NCBI GenBank assembly: GCA_905221605.1
Contig: CAJNDS010000282.1
Span: forward strand, 48,501-112,500
From: Symbiodinium natans
Taxonomy: Eukaryota > Sar > Dinophyceae > Suessiales > Symbiodiniaceae
Direction: 5' to 3'
DNA: 64,000 bases
In this document: piece by piece, positions 12,901 through 21,678 of the stretch
Numbering within the stretch: position 1 is the first letter of the stretch
Layout: each line of letters opens with the position of its first letter
Translations under genes and position numbers: made by a program
The notes under the pieces: model-generated
Database searches by the model: none
What the model was told of the DNA's origin: nothing
The model's input: only the letters and a program-made list of their open reading frames with translations

Positions 12901-13149
12901 GGGTGCCCGGTTGGATTTGCAGGGAATAAATGCAATGGGTCCTAGCAACAATAAGCCACCTTGAATCCCAGAAGGAGTGGACTTAACTCACATCAGTTGG
13001 CTAAAATACACATCGCCCCATGGTGGACGCTGCTGGGGAGAATTACACATCAGAGTGGCAAGAATGCACATCAAGATATGCTCACGATACCTGGCGGACG
13101 CCTTCCTAAATCTACGATAGAGGTACATGAACCCTAAACCCCCAACCAT
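9926..13149. repeat. Interstitial telomeric repeat mosaic, block 4
   Basis: Tracts lie at 10034-10072, 10190-10210, 10570-10692 (mixed with GCCTAAA), 11057-11100, 11178-11205, 12130-12180, 12255-12295 and 12591-12684 (about 13 perfect CCCTAAA). An AT microsatellite is at 10858-10975. The unique stretches 11230-11740, 11780-12120, 12420-12590 and 12690-13130 have no recognisable gene. Short overlapping frames at 11782-12146 are C-rich and unsupported. Confidence 0.75.
10858..10975. repeat. AT-rich microsatellite (TATA and GATA runs)
   Basis: TATATG and TATA runs grade into a (TA)n tract near 10914-10931 and then into GATA-type units near 10936-10970. Confidence 0.9.
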
Positions 13150-13268
13150 CCTAAAGCCTAAAGCCTAAAGCCTAAAGCCTAAAGCCTAAAGCCTAAAGCC
13201 TAAAGCCTAAAGCCTAAAGCCTAAAGCCTAAAGCCTAAAGCCTAAAGCCTAAAGCCTAAAGCCTAAAC
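13150..13268 (+). repeat. Homogeneous CCTAAAG (= CTTTAGG) variant array
   Basis: About 17 tandem copies of CCTAAAG with no visible interruptions. This is a one-base variant of the telomeric heptamer. The complementary phase, TTTAGGC, forms the larger array at 48605-48835. Confidence 0.95.
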
Positions 13269-13638
13269 CCTTTGGGTCTGTGAGCTCAAAACCCCAACCC
13301 CCCCACTTCCCCAGAAGCAAGCTTCTCCACAAGTCGCCAGCCTGTCCTTCGGGCAAGTAACCAAGCCCAGGATCCCCTTCGACTGACTTCCTAGAGCCTG
13401 GAAAAACCCTGCGGGGGTTTAGGGTTTAGGGTTTAGGGTAGTTTAGGGTTTAGGGTTTAAGGTCCACACCCTCAATCCATCCCACCAAGCGCCCCCAAAT
13501 CGAAGGCCTTCCCCATCTTCGTCAGCCATTTGCCGGCGTCGGACTGCGCAGATGAAGTGGACTGCGGCGCGTGCAACCCCCGGGTTCTTACACCCCGTTC
13601 TTGGGGGGAAGAGGGGGGCGGGGTTTAGGGTTTAGGGT

Positions 13639-13691
<53 letters not shown>

Positions 13692-14840
13692 GGTTTAGGG
13701 TTTAGGGTTTGGGTTCAGGGTTTAGGTTTTAGGGGTTCGGGTTGAGGGTTTGGCGGCTTTTAGCAATTCCAGACCCCTCAAAAATAGAACCCCCAAATAG
13801 GGTTTAGGGTTTAGGGTCTAGGGTCTAGGGTTTAGGGCACTCTATATCTATTGGGTCATTCTTAGGAAACCTTAACGGGATTTTGATTTTTGGATCCTCC
13901 TAGGGGTCTGGGTTCGTAGTTTCAGGGACTCGGCGGGTGTAGGGTATAGATAGAGCGTGGGACGAAAGGTTCAGCGTTGAGGGCTTTCAGGATTAGGGTT
14001 TAGGGTTCAGGGCTTTAGGGTTTTAGGGTTTCGGGTTTTAGGGTGTAGGGTTTAGGGAAGTCAAGCCATTTAAGCTTCCAATGGCAAGATGCCATGATAC
14101 GGACAGGTATATTCATGCTCGACCTTGCACATCAACTGCTGCAATTCCCCCTCAGCAATTTGGCATAATCCTGCAAGGGTAGAACAACGGAGTTGGGTTC
14201 TGTTTAGGTCGTAGGGTCTTAGGGCTTTAGGTTACCCGAAGCACGAAAACCCTAATTAACCCTAAACCCTAGACCCTAAACCCTAAACCCCTAACCCCTA
14301 ACCCCTAACCCCTAACCCCTAACCCCTAAACCCTAAACCCTAAACCCTAAACCCTAAACCCTAAACCCTAAACCCTAAACCCTAAACCCTAAACCCCATG
14401 CCGAAAGGCTTTCTTTTCCGGGTTGACTACGGCCCTGAATGCTGGCTCTACGTGATCTAGGGCTTGATGGCTCTTTCGGTGACATCTGCACCGAACCAAA
14501 GCCTGCGCCCTAAACCCTAAACCCTAAACCCTAAACCCTAAACCCTAAACCCTAAACCCTAAACCCTAAACCCTAAACCCTAAACCCGAAACCCTAAACT
14601 CTAAACCCGAAACGCTGAACACCGAAGCCCCTGAAAGCCTAAACCCTGCGCCATGTTTGCACCCGAGAACCACCTCACGCACCCTAAAGCCGATTGAGCC
14701 CGAAAGCCTGAACACCGTTGAGCACTCAAGCCCTAAGCCCATACCCCTAGACCCCTGAAACCCCCTAAGCCCTAGAGCCCTGAGGCCCTAAAGCCCTGAA
14801 GCCCTAAGCACTAAAGCCCTAAAGCCTAAACCCTAAACCC
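13269..14840. repeat. Interstitial telomeric repeat mosaic, block 5, with TTGAGGG variant
   Basis: Tracts lie at 13418-13460, 13620-13735 (including about nine TTGAGGG units at about 13634-13694), 13799-13840, 13993-14055, 14260-14397 (CCCTAAA enclosing a CCCCTAA run at about 14287-14329) and 14508-14600. Unique sequence lies at 13270-13400, 13460-13615 and 14060-14240. No gene is recognised. Confidence 0.8.
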
Positions 14841-14940
14841 CTTTGAATCCCTTTGAATCCCTTTGAATCCCTTTGAATCCCTTTGAATCCCTTTGAACCC
14901 CTTTGAATCCCTTTGAATCCCTTTGAATCCCTCTGAACCC
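14841..14940 (+). repeat. 10-bp minisatellite (CTTTGAATCC)x10
   Basis: Ten tandem copies of CTTTGAATCC, with one unit reading GAACCC and the last reading CTCTGAACCC. It sits between telomeric tracts (one ending at 14840, the next starting at 14941), directly abutting both. Confidence 0.95.
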
Positions 14941-15090
14941 CTAAACCCTAAACCCTAAACCCTAAACCCTAAACCCTACACCCTAAACCTAAACCCTAAA
15001 CCCTGCCTGGCAGATTGCCACCAGGCAGCTGTTGTAGCACTCCACCGTCGGCTCCAGCTTTCTTAACTGGCACGTATAGGGTTTAGGGTT

Positions 15091-15320
15091 TAGGGTTTAG
15101 GGGTTTAGGGGTTTAGGGGTTTAGGGGTTTAGGGGTTTAGGGGTTTAGGGGTTTAGGGGTTTAGGGGTTCAGGGTTTAGGGTTTAGGGGTTAGGGGTTTA
15201 GGGGTTTAGGGGTTTAGGGGTTTAGGGGTTTAGGGGTTTAGGGGTTTAGGGGTTTAGGGGTTTATGGGTTTAGGGGTTTAGGCGTTTAGGGGTTTAGGGG
15301 TTAGGGGTTTAGGGGTTTGG
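15091..15320 (+). repeat. TTTAGGGG octamer array
   Basis: About 25 units of the 8-bp variant TTTAGGGG, broken once near 15170-15190 by standard heptamers. Isolated point variants (for example TTTATGGG and TTTAGGCG) occur in the right half. Confidence 0.9.
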
Positions 15321-16786
15321 TTTAGGGCTTAGGGTTTGGGGTTTAGTGTTTATGGTTTAGGGTTCAATTAGGATTTAGGGTGTAGGGTTTAGGGTTTAGC
15401 GTTTTAAAGGGCATTGGGTACGTATAAGGGAACAAGAGGTATTCAGTTCTTCGGGACCCTTATAATCTCAAGACTTCGCGGCTGAACCCGAAGACCTAGA
15501 CCCATGCCCGAAAACCTAACTCCTCAACTCCCCAACATAAGCAACCGAGTCCCACCATTCGCGTTCAGGGTTAGGGGTTGAGAGTTTAGGGGTTCGGGGC
15601 TTAGGGGTTAGGGGCGCCCACCGCCACTACTTGTTCGAACGAAATCGTCGAACCAGAAGAAAAAGCCCGTAGCCGCAAGACCGTTAAGCCATAAACCCCT
15701 GAACCCCGGAACCCCGCTCTAAGTTGCGAAGCCATAAAACTCGAAACCCTAAAACCCCAAAGAGCTCTAGATCCCAAAAAAGCTAACACTCCCGAGCCTG
15801 AAAGTCCTTGGCCCCCAATCCCTAGTTTAAGAGGTTAAGGGTTTAGAGTTCAAGGACTAGAAAGTACCCAACACGTAACGGTAATTCCCGATATAACCCC
15901 CCAAAGAACCTAACATTTGGGGCCTTTCGGACCATGTAAACCCTAACCCCTAATCCCTAAACCCTAAACCCGAAACCGGAAACCCGAAACCCTAAACCCT
16001 AAACTCCGACGTCTCCGTTGCCTTCATGCTGGTCAGGATCTTTTTCGCTGGCCTGGCGGTTTTGATAGGACTCCGGGTTTTTATTTCGGGTTTAAGGTTT
16101 ATAGGGTTTAGGGTTTAGGGTTTAGGGTTAGGGTTTAGGGTTGAGGGTTGAGGGTTGAGGGTTCAGGGTTAGGAGTCAGCATGCAGGGCTTAGGAAACTT
16201 TGCTTACAACTAGGTGCTGCGTAGGGCTTCGGCCGAGATAGGACTTGATACCCTAAAACTCTACAACCCTACAACTCAGAAATCCTGAAGCTTAACGGAT
16301 AGGGTTTATGCAATAAGCAGCACCAAACAGATTTTGAGCTCCCAAGTGGCAATGCTAAGGGGCTTTGGGTGTTTGGTTCGTTCCTCTCTCTACCCCCGAA
16401 GCTGGGCACGTAGCCCAAAACCAGGAATAACTACCTTGGAGACCAAGTGAACCCTGCAAGGGTTTATGATTCATATAGTAGCATAGGGTATATGACCCCG
16501 AATTTCCAGGGTTCATGTAGTCCCTAAGGTAGGGCTCTACCGCGCAACTTCTCACTTCTGCCAACTGCAGCCCCAATTGACCAAGCCGCAATCACTTCTC
16601 TCACAAGCGAGCATGATTAACCATGTCATAACTAGATTCAAGAGTAACCTAGGAAGTAACTGAAAGGCTGCCCTTTTTGGTTTAAAGGGGCTGACAAGGG
16701 AGCTTCAACCCAACCAAGGGGAATAAGGGCCTACTCTGGGTCCTAGGCCAATAACGGTACCCTCTCCTGAGCCCTCCGAATTAAAC

Positions 16787-16858
16787 TTTTCTTGGGGGTT
16801 GGTTCACTTGACAAGGGGATCTAGAACCGCAAAAAAGGGTACCACTGGGCTACCAAGC
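16787..16858 (-). mobile_element. tRNA-derived SINE-like fragment, copy 2
   Basis: The minus strand reads GGTAGCCCAGTGGTACC (A-box like). A B-box-like GGTTCTAGATCC follows after a short T-rich spacer, and then CCCTTGT and AACCAACC, the same order as at 1383-1470. The shared tail beyond the tRNA-like head is what supports a SINE family. No flanking duplication was identified. Confidence 0.5.
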
Positions 16859-17600
16859 AAGCGTGCTTAAGCCCTCAAAACCACCGCCTTTGCGGGATCT
16901 TGGGAGATATGGACCCCCCCCCATACAATTTCAAAAATTCTGTCACTTGCGCGACTACGAAGTGGAGTTTCAACCTGTTCTTGAAGCTAGTTGCCTCAAC
17001 TCAAACTTACGGTGAACCGTGAGCCTACAAAGCCCTGAAAACCAACACCCTCAATCCCGCCTAACCGAAACACAAAAACACGAAGGCCTGCACTAAGGGC
17101 CCTAAACCCTAATCCCTACACCCTGAACCCCAAGAAGCCTAGGGTTTTGGGGGGTTCTGACAGTATGATGACAAAGGATCATAAGGGTTTAGGGTTTAGG
17201 GCTAGGGTTTAGGGTTTAGGGCTAGGGTTTAGGGTTTAGCATGACTTTCACCCCCCCTTTTGTAAGGTCGGGATACGGGGCTGTGCGTCCGGGATCCGCG
17301 CATGGCTCTCCCGGCGAGTGCGCAGGAGTAGATGACGGACTGTTTAGGGTTTAGGGTTTAGGGTTTAGGCTTTAGGGTTTAGGGTTTAGGGTTTAGGGAA
17401 AGAGCGTTTAGGGTTGAGGGTTGAGGGTTTGGGGTTTAGGGGTTTCGGGTTTGGGGGTTGAAGGATTGGGATTTAGGGTTTAGGGTTTAGGGTTTAGGGT
17501 TTAGGGTTTAGGGTTTAGGGTTTAGGGTTTAGGGTTTAGGGTTTAGGGTTTAGGGTTTAGGGTTTAGGGTTTAGGGTTTAGGGTTTGGGGCTGTATCGCT

Positions 17601-17681
17601 CAGAGGGTCCATTGGTGGTAACATTGTACGAGTTTTGGGTACCTAATTCCATGGTGGTAATTACTGCACATGGACCCTCTG
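17601..17681. mobile_element. MITE family 2 (CAGAGGGTCC ends), copy 1
   Basis: Inverted ends CAGAGGGTCCAT and ATGGACCCTCTG enclose about 55 bp that itself pairs (GGTAACA, GGGTACC, GGTGGTAATTAC). It has no coding capacity. It sits 14 bp after a TTTAGGG tract. Two related copies are at 30390 and 31590. Confidence 0.75.
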
Positions 17682-17765
17682 GGTTAGGGAGACCTTTATC
17701 GTCTAGGGTCTGTGGGCTTTGGGCGTAGGGTTGCAGATCTTATTAATCCTAAGCCTTATTAATCC

Positions 17766-17843
17766 TAAGCCTAAACCCTAAAGCCTAAACCCTAAACCCT
17801 AAACCCTAAACCCTAAACCCTAAACCCTAAACCCTAAACCCTA
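17766..17843 (+). repeat. CCCTAAA tract, left part of the element A target
   Basis: About ten CCCTAAA-type units run directly into the left end of element A and resume at 26530 on its other side. The last five bases, CCCTA (17839-17843), are repeated at 26530-26534. Confidence 0.9.
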
Positions 17844-18050
17844 TGCGGAGCTGCAGTTGGTATTGTAGAAAAGAGTTGGTGTTGAAAGTTGAAGGGTCAA
17901 TGTACCTGGTAATCTTCATGGCTCAAGACTGGGCCATGCGCCTGGTAGCAAAAAGAAGTTTCGAGTTCTTGGTGTTTGCTGGTTGGTTCAGGGTGAAACC
18001 TCTGGCGACTGTTAGGGTTGATTCCCTTCCCCTTTCGGTTGCCCCCCGTA
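17844..18050 (+). repeat. Element A 5' LTR
   Basis: Begins TGCGGAGCTG and ends CCCCCCGTA. It matches 26323-26529 along its full 207 bp by eye. It begins with the usual TG but ends in TA rather than CA. Confidence 0.9.
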
Positions 18051-18065
18051 GGTTATGAGCGCAAA
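18051..18065 (+). other. Element A primer-binding site, half initiator-Met tRNA type
   Basis: The bases right after the LTR read GGTTATGAGCGC. The complement ends GCTCATAACC, the anticodon-loop sequence typical of initiator-Met tRNA (CAT anticodon followed by AACC). Drosophila copia is known to prime from a cleaved 5' half of that tRNA, with a site beginning GGTTATG. There is no TGG complementary to a tRNA CCA end here. The match to this organism's own tRNA is untested. Confidence 0.55.
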
Positions 18066-18115
18066 TTAGGTTCCCTGCGGTTTGTGTTTCGGTTTTAGGG
18101 TGGTAGTTTGAAGCA

Positions 18116-18799
18116 ATGGCTACCAACTGGTTACAGACTGGTGCGGCATCATCGAGCTCCAACGTGGGCGATCAAGGTGAAGGTGGTGTCAAACGGTCTG
18201 CAACGGGTGAAAAAGTGGTTCCCAATGTGGAAGCTCTGGTTGATGCTGGTGGTATGCGTGGCGAAGAGAAGCCGGTGGTGGAAGGACTGGAAGACCAGAT
18301 GCAAGCAGTTTTGCTGCGCCTTCTGAGCAAACATGGGCTTTGTCTTCGAGCTGCGGGACCTGCTGAATCAACGGGAGCGCCAACAACAAGCTCCTCTACG
18401 TCAAAGATGGTGGAGCAAGAGTGCCAGACAGAGCTGGTTGGGGATGTTATCCCTGTTTCCAAGCGAGCTCGCAATAAAGTGAGCTTCGCGGCTGAAAGTG
18501 GTGATCTGTTGACAGGTGAAGCGGAAGAAACTGCGCCTGTTGCTGCGACAAAAAGCAGTATCCTCTTCACTGGGGACGCAGAAGGAGTTGTTCCTGTTGC
18601 TATGGTGATGAGTGAAGGAGAAATCCTGGAGTTGGAAGCAGCGAGAATACAGCAGGAGTCAGAGGAAGACTTATACGCTGCTGGTGGAGGCAAATTGTCT
18701 CGAGCTGCTGACCTTCCAATCATCGACTGTGATGGGAAGACGTGGGAACGCCATTTTCATGAGGATGGAAGAGAATTTCAGAATATCTTTACTGCTTAG
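18116..18799 (+). CDS. Element A ORF 1: acidic protein ending in the first half of a WW domain
   Basis: 227 codons from an ATG 65 bp after the LTR, the first good start in the element. The product is Glu/Ser/Val-rich and mostly low complexity, with no membrane segment. Near the C-terminus, from W210, it reads like the first strand of a WW domain (WERHFHEDGRE). The frame then leaves the domain and stops within seven codons. The missing half, ending GDTQWVLP, continues in the next frame at about 18780-18830. WW domains bind proline-rich peptides and occur in splicing and transcription factors. A one-base loss near 18780 explains the break; a programmed frameshift is less likely but not excluded. 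Confidence 0.65.
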   Translation: MATNWLQTGAASSSSNVGDQGEGGVKRSATGEKVVPNVEALVDAGGMRGEEKPVVEGLEDQMQAVLLRLLSKHGLCLRAAGPAESTGAPTTSSSTSKMVEQECQTELVGDVIPVSKRARNKVSFAAESGDLLTGEAEETAPVAATKSSILFTGDAEGVVPVAMVMSEGEILELEAARIQQESEEDLYAAGGGKLSRAADLPIIDCDGKTWERHFHEDGREFQNIFTA

Positions 18800-18819
18800 A
18801 CACTGGAGATACCCAATGG

Positions 18820-19728
18820 GTGTTGCCTAAGAAGACTGGAATGGCTGGGAACAGTGAAGTGTCTGGTGTTGGAATGGGCATTGTCCCTGTGGAAGAAGAG
18901 TCAGCACTGGGTACTACCTCGTCCTCGTCGCCTACTGAGTCTTTCAGGGCACAACAGGGTAGCTTGGAAAGTGTAAACAGCGGTGTAAATAGTGTAGGTG
19001 AAAAGGATTTTTCCTCTACTATCAGGGATAGCGGTCTTAGGGCTGGTGGTGACGCCCAGACCTCGGGTTCTCCTGATGAGGAAGGAATTTTTGGAATCCG
19101 AGCAGACATCGCTGGAAAACATCTGGATCGGGAAGAGATGAAAGCGTTTTCTGAGGGTGTGGCAGCGGTGGAATCGGTGGGTTCAGAAGAAAAAATGCCC
19201 AATGCGGAGATTGGAACTGTGTCGGCTGCAGAAGAGCGAGTGGTGGATGTGGTACCTGTCGTTCAGGAAGGTGGTCCTGGAGATTTGGATGACGGAGGGA
19301 AAAAGTTGTGCGTTACGACTGAGGAGGTCTCTTCGTTTGGTGCCAAGAATCTTGCCATTCAAGGGAAAAAAGAAGCTTCTGGAATAGCTGGAGACACGGT
19401 CGATCTGAAAGATGAGGCCTGGAGCGCCAATGAAGCGCGGGTCAATGTGCCAGATAGTACCTGGAGTGCGGAGGAAGCACGGGTTGAGGCGCGTATGGTG
19501 TCACGTTCCGCGGACGACTGCAACAATAGGGCGCAGGTCTCCGTAGCAGCTGACGACGGAGGTTCACAGGTGGACGCACTGGTGCAACCTGAAGTTAGCA
19601 GCGAGGAACGAAATGGCAAAGGCTACACCGGAGCCAATGTGGCAGCTGTGGTCAACGATGGTGGTGATTCTCTTTTGGAAACCATGGAGCCAAAGGAGCC
19701 TGGAAGAAAATGTGCCTGCCGCGGATGA
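18820..19728 (+). CDS. Element A ORF 2: second half of WW domain plus acidic low-complexity region
   Basis: The frame is open from 18763. The GTG at 18820 is only the first alternative start, and no real initiation signal is seen. The N-terminal codons upstream of it complete the WW domain (second Trp in TQWVLP, at 18817). The remaining 300 codons are acidic, Ser/Val/Gly-rich and disordered-looking, with small internal repeats such as WSANEARV and WSAEEARV. The coding flavour continues into another frame at about 19690, so this is best read as the middle of a single ancestral ORF. I recognise no enzymatic domain. Confidence 0.6.
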   Translation: MLPKKTGMAGNSEVSGVGMGIVPVEEESALGTTSSSSPTESFRAQQGSLESVNSGVNSVGEKDFSSTIRDSGLRAGGDAQTSGSPDEEGIFGIRADIAGKHLDREEMKAFSEGVAAVESVGSEEKMPNAEIGTVSAAEERVVDVVPVVQEGGPGDLDDGGKKLCVTTEEVSSFGAKNLAIQGKKEASGIAGDTVDLKDEAWSANEARVNVPDSTWSAEEARVEARMVSRSADDCNNRAQVSVAADDGGSQVDALVQPEVSSEERNGKGYTGANVAAVVNDGGDSLLETMEPKEPGRKCACRG

Positions 19729-20010
19729 GCAATCCAACAGCCCTGCAATGGAAGAAAATTTGCCTGCTGCAGAAGGTTTGACAAAAGACTCCAATGGTGG
19801 GTCCACTTCCACGAAGGGGGAAGTATTGCCGTCTGAAAGCTCGCCGGAAGTCGACACCGAGCGAACTGTGACAGATGAAGCAAAGCCATTGGCTGGACAA
19901 AAAGGAAGGTCCTGAACCCCTTGAGCACAAGTTGGATGATCTTGTGGGACTCGTGCAGGAGCAGGACGAGCAGCTTGACCCAAAGGTGGAAACCTTTGAG
20001 GGATGTTCCA
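19690..20010 (+). pseudogene. Element A frame-switch zone between ORF 2 and the S1-domain ORF
   Basis: Coding character moves through three frames in about 320 bp. From about 19690 to 19905 it has repeated ENVPAADE and ENLPAAEG motifs. From about 19905 to 20005 it is a short acidic helix-like piece (LEHKLDDLVGLVQEQDEQLD). After about 20005 it passes into the frame of the next ORF. Each piece matches the acidic composition of its neighbours and ends at a stop soon after the switch. Multiple single-base indels, inherited or from assembly, fit better than separate genes. Confidence 0.55.
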
Positions 20011-20910
20011 GGAGCCGATGATGCAGAGATGGTTTCTGAAGAACAGGCGAAGGAAGTGCCCAATGGGGGAGCCTTGGTGACACCTGGGGAGCATTGTTAT
20101 CAGGCCGGAGATTGGATCACTGCTCTGGTGCGTTGCATCAATGGGCATGGAGCCTTTTTGGCGCACGGTGATCTGAATGTGCTGATTCCTGAAGAAGGGA
20201 AAAATACACCCTCTTTCAAAATTGGTGACACTGTCTGCACGACAGTGAAGAGGGTGGATGATGATGGCACTGTGATTTTAGATTCCTGCCTAGTTTTTGA
20301 AGAGGACGATGAGGACTCTTCTCCAGCGCAGCGCAAATGGAAAGTCGGCGGCTGGGATACGTGGTGGGGAAATTCATGGTGTGATGGTCAATGGTACCAA
20401 GATTCCAACGGTCAATGGGACTGGAAATGGGAGGAAGAGCAATCCGATGAATGGTTTGCTGATCAGGAGTTATCCTCAGAAGAACAGGAGGAAAGGCAAC
20501 TCTATGGAGAAAAGATCTATAGAGCTCTTCTGGAGGATGGAAAGGCTGATAAGGCCTATGTGGGCAAAATCACTGGGATGCTGCTGAGTCGTACAATGGA
20601 GGAGATACTGGAGTGTGTTGCAGACCATGCATTCCTGGATGCGGAAGCTCGGCGTGCATATGGCATCCTGCAAAGTGATGGTTGGACGCCCGATGGTACA
20701 GAAGGCGCAGGCTTGGGAAAGACAACCACCTTTTCCCGAAAGCAGTACCACAACGCGCTCTACGAACTGGCATGTAAGAAAAGGAGATTTAGTCGACCAG
20801 TTGTGGGTGAAGCGGTGGCAACGTTGCTGAGTCAAGGCAAAGATGAACTTTGGAATGCGCTTTGGCTGGATACCAAGCGGTTTTTGCAGGAGCTTGACGG
20901 TGCAGTTTAA
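19921..20910 (+). CDS. Element A ORF 3: S1-like RNA-binding domain and Trp-rich region
   Basis: 329 codons; the first 30 or so look out of frame with the true coding path, which enters near 20005. Residues about 60-125 resemble an S1/OB RNA-binding fold: a GDWITALV strand, NGHGAFLAHG, then KIGDTV and VKRVDDDGTVILD. Next is a Trp-rich acidic stretch (residues about 140-180, around ten Trp), then a helical C-terminal half without a named domain. It ends in TAA at 20908-20910, and an in-frame ATG follows one codon later. It is therefore either the upstream cistron of the CCCH ORF or separated from it by a nonsense change. Confidence 0.6.
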   Translation: MSTSWMILWDSCRSRTSSLTQRWKPLRDVPGADDAEMVSEEQAKEVPNGGALVTPGEHCYQAGDWITALVRCINGHGAFLAHGDLNVLIPEEGKNTPSFKIGDTVCTTVKRVDDDGTVILDSCLVFEEDDEDSSPAQRKWKVGGWDTWWGNSWCDGQWYQDSNGQWDWKWEEEQSDEWFADQELSSEEQEERQLYGEKIYRALLEDGKADKAYVGKITGMLLSRTMEEILECVADHAFLDAEARRAYGILQSDGWTPDGTEGAGLGKTTTFSRKQYHNALYELACKKRRFSRPVVGEAVATLLSQGKDELWNALWLDTKRFLQELDGAV

Positions 20911-20913
20911 TCC

Positions 20914-21678
20914 ATGAGTAAGAGAGAAAACAAGCCAATGGAAGCCTACATGGATCCCGATCAGTATAAGAAAGCTCACCTGACGCCAAAAACTGTGTCG
21001 CCAGGGTACAGTAAACTGTGCAAGTTTTTCAATCAGGGAAGGTGTCGCAATGGAGATGAGTGTTCCTATGAACATCGTCGTTATGGTGAAGGTTGGCCAG
21101 GAGGAGGACCAACTGAGCCAAAGAACAGCCAAAAAGCTGGAGACGAGGATGGGGACATTGGTGACCCTCCTACAGAAGAAGGCACAGTGGATGAGGCACA
21201 GCAGGAGCGGGAGGATTCAGCTTTCAGAGCCAAATATAGCTGCTTTGGTAAAGGTGCATCAAAGGGTGAGCCGGTGTCAGTCGAGCCAAAGAGGCAAATG
21301 TGTCTGTATTACAGCCAAGGAGGTTGTAAATATGGAAAGTCTTGCAGATATTCGCACGATGAAAAAGCGGTTTTGGAAGGGACTTGGGAACCCGGCAGAT
21401 CCTGGGACAATGCGTCTCGGAGGGCCCTAAGGGAAGCAGGGTTCCATCATTGCTGCTTCGACTACTACCTCAAAGGGAGATGTGTGCGATATGGTTGCAA
21501 GTATTCCCACGAAGAAATGTCTGAAGAGCGACTGGCCCAACTGAAGCATCTGGTGAATGTGGCGAACCATGTTTCGTTTCAAAGAGGAAGAGGATTGGAG
21601 ATTTCCGACAGGAACACCTTTCAACCACCGGCAAAGCGGAATCTTCATCATCTTCGGCACCACAGGCGTTGCAAATGA
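20914..21678 (+). CDS. Element A ORF 4: triple CCCH zinc-finger protein
   Basis: 254 codons from an ATG four bases after the previous stop, in the same frame. It has three CCCH fingers. The first (residues about 35-53, around CKFFNQGRC) and second (about 129-147, around CLYYSQGGC) are C-x7-C-x5-C-x3-H. The third (about 178-198, ending CKYSH) is C-x8-C-x4-C-x3-H. CCCH fingers typically bind single-stranded RNA in mRNA processing and decay factors. The last 20 residues lose coding character; from about 21590 the reading continues in the next frame as Ser-rich sequence leading into ORF 5. A frame break there is likely. Confidence 0.75.
   Translation: MSKRENKPMEAYMDPDQYKKAHLTPKTVSPGYSKLCKFFNQGRCRNGDECSYEHRRYGEGWPGGGPTEPKNSQKAGDEDGDIGDPPTEEGTVDEAQQEREDSAFRAKYSCFGKGASKGEPVSVEPKRQMCLYYSQGGCKYGKSCRYSHDEKAVLEGTWEPGRSWDNASRRALREAGFHHCCFDYYLKGRCVRYGCKYSHEEMSEERLAQLKHLVNVANHVSFQRGRGLEISDRNTFQPPAKRNLHHLRHHRRCK

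Larger units (their letters stand above)
14941..17600. repeat. Interstitial telomeric repeat mosaic, block 6
   Basis: Tracts lie at 14941-15004, 15076-15410 (mostly 8-bp TTTAGGGG), 15945-16003, 16086-16175, 17186-17240, 17342-17398 and 17470-17587 (about 17 TTTAGGG). The long unique stretch 15420-17160 has no recognised gene; the minus ORFs at 15601-15789 and 16355-16591 show no domain. A SINE-like copy lies at 16787-16858. Confidence 0.8.
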
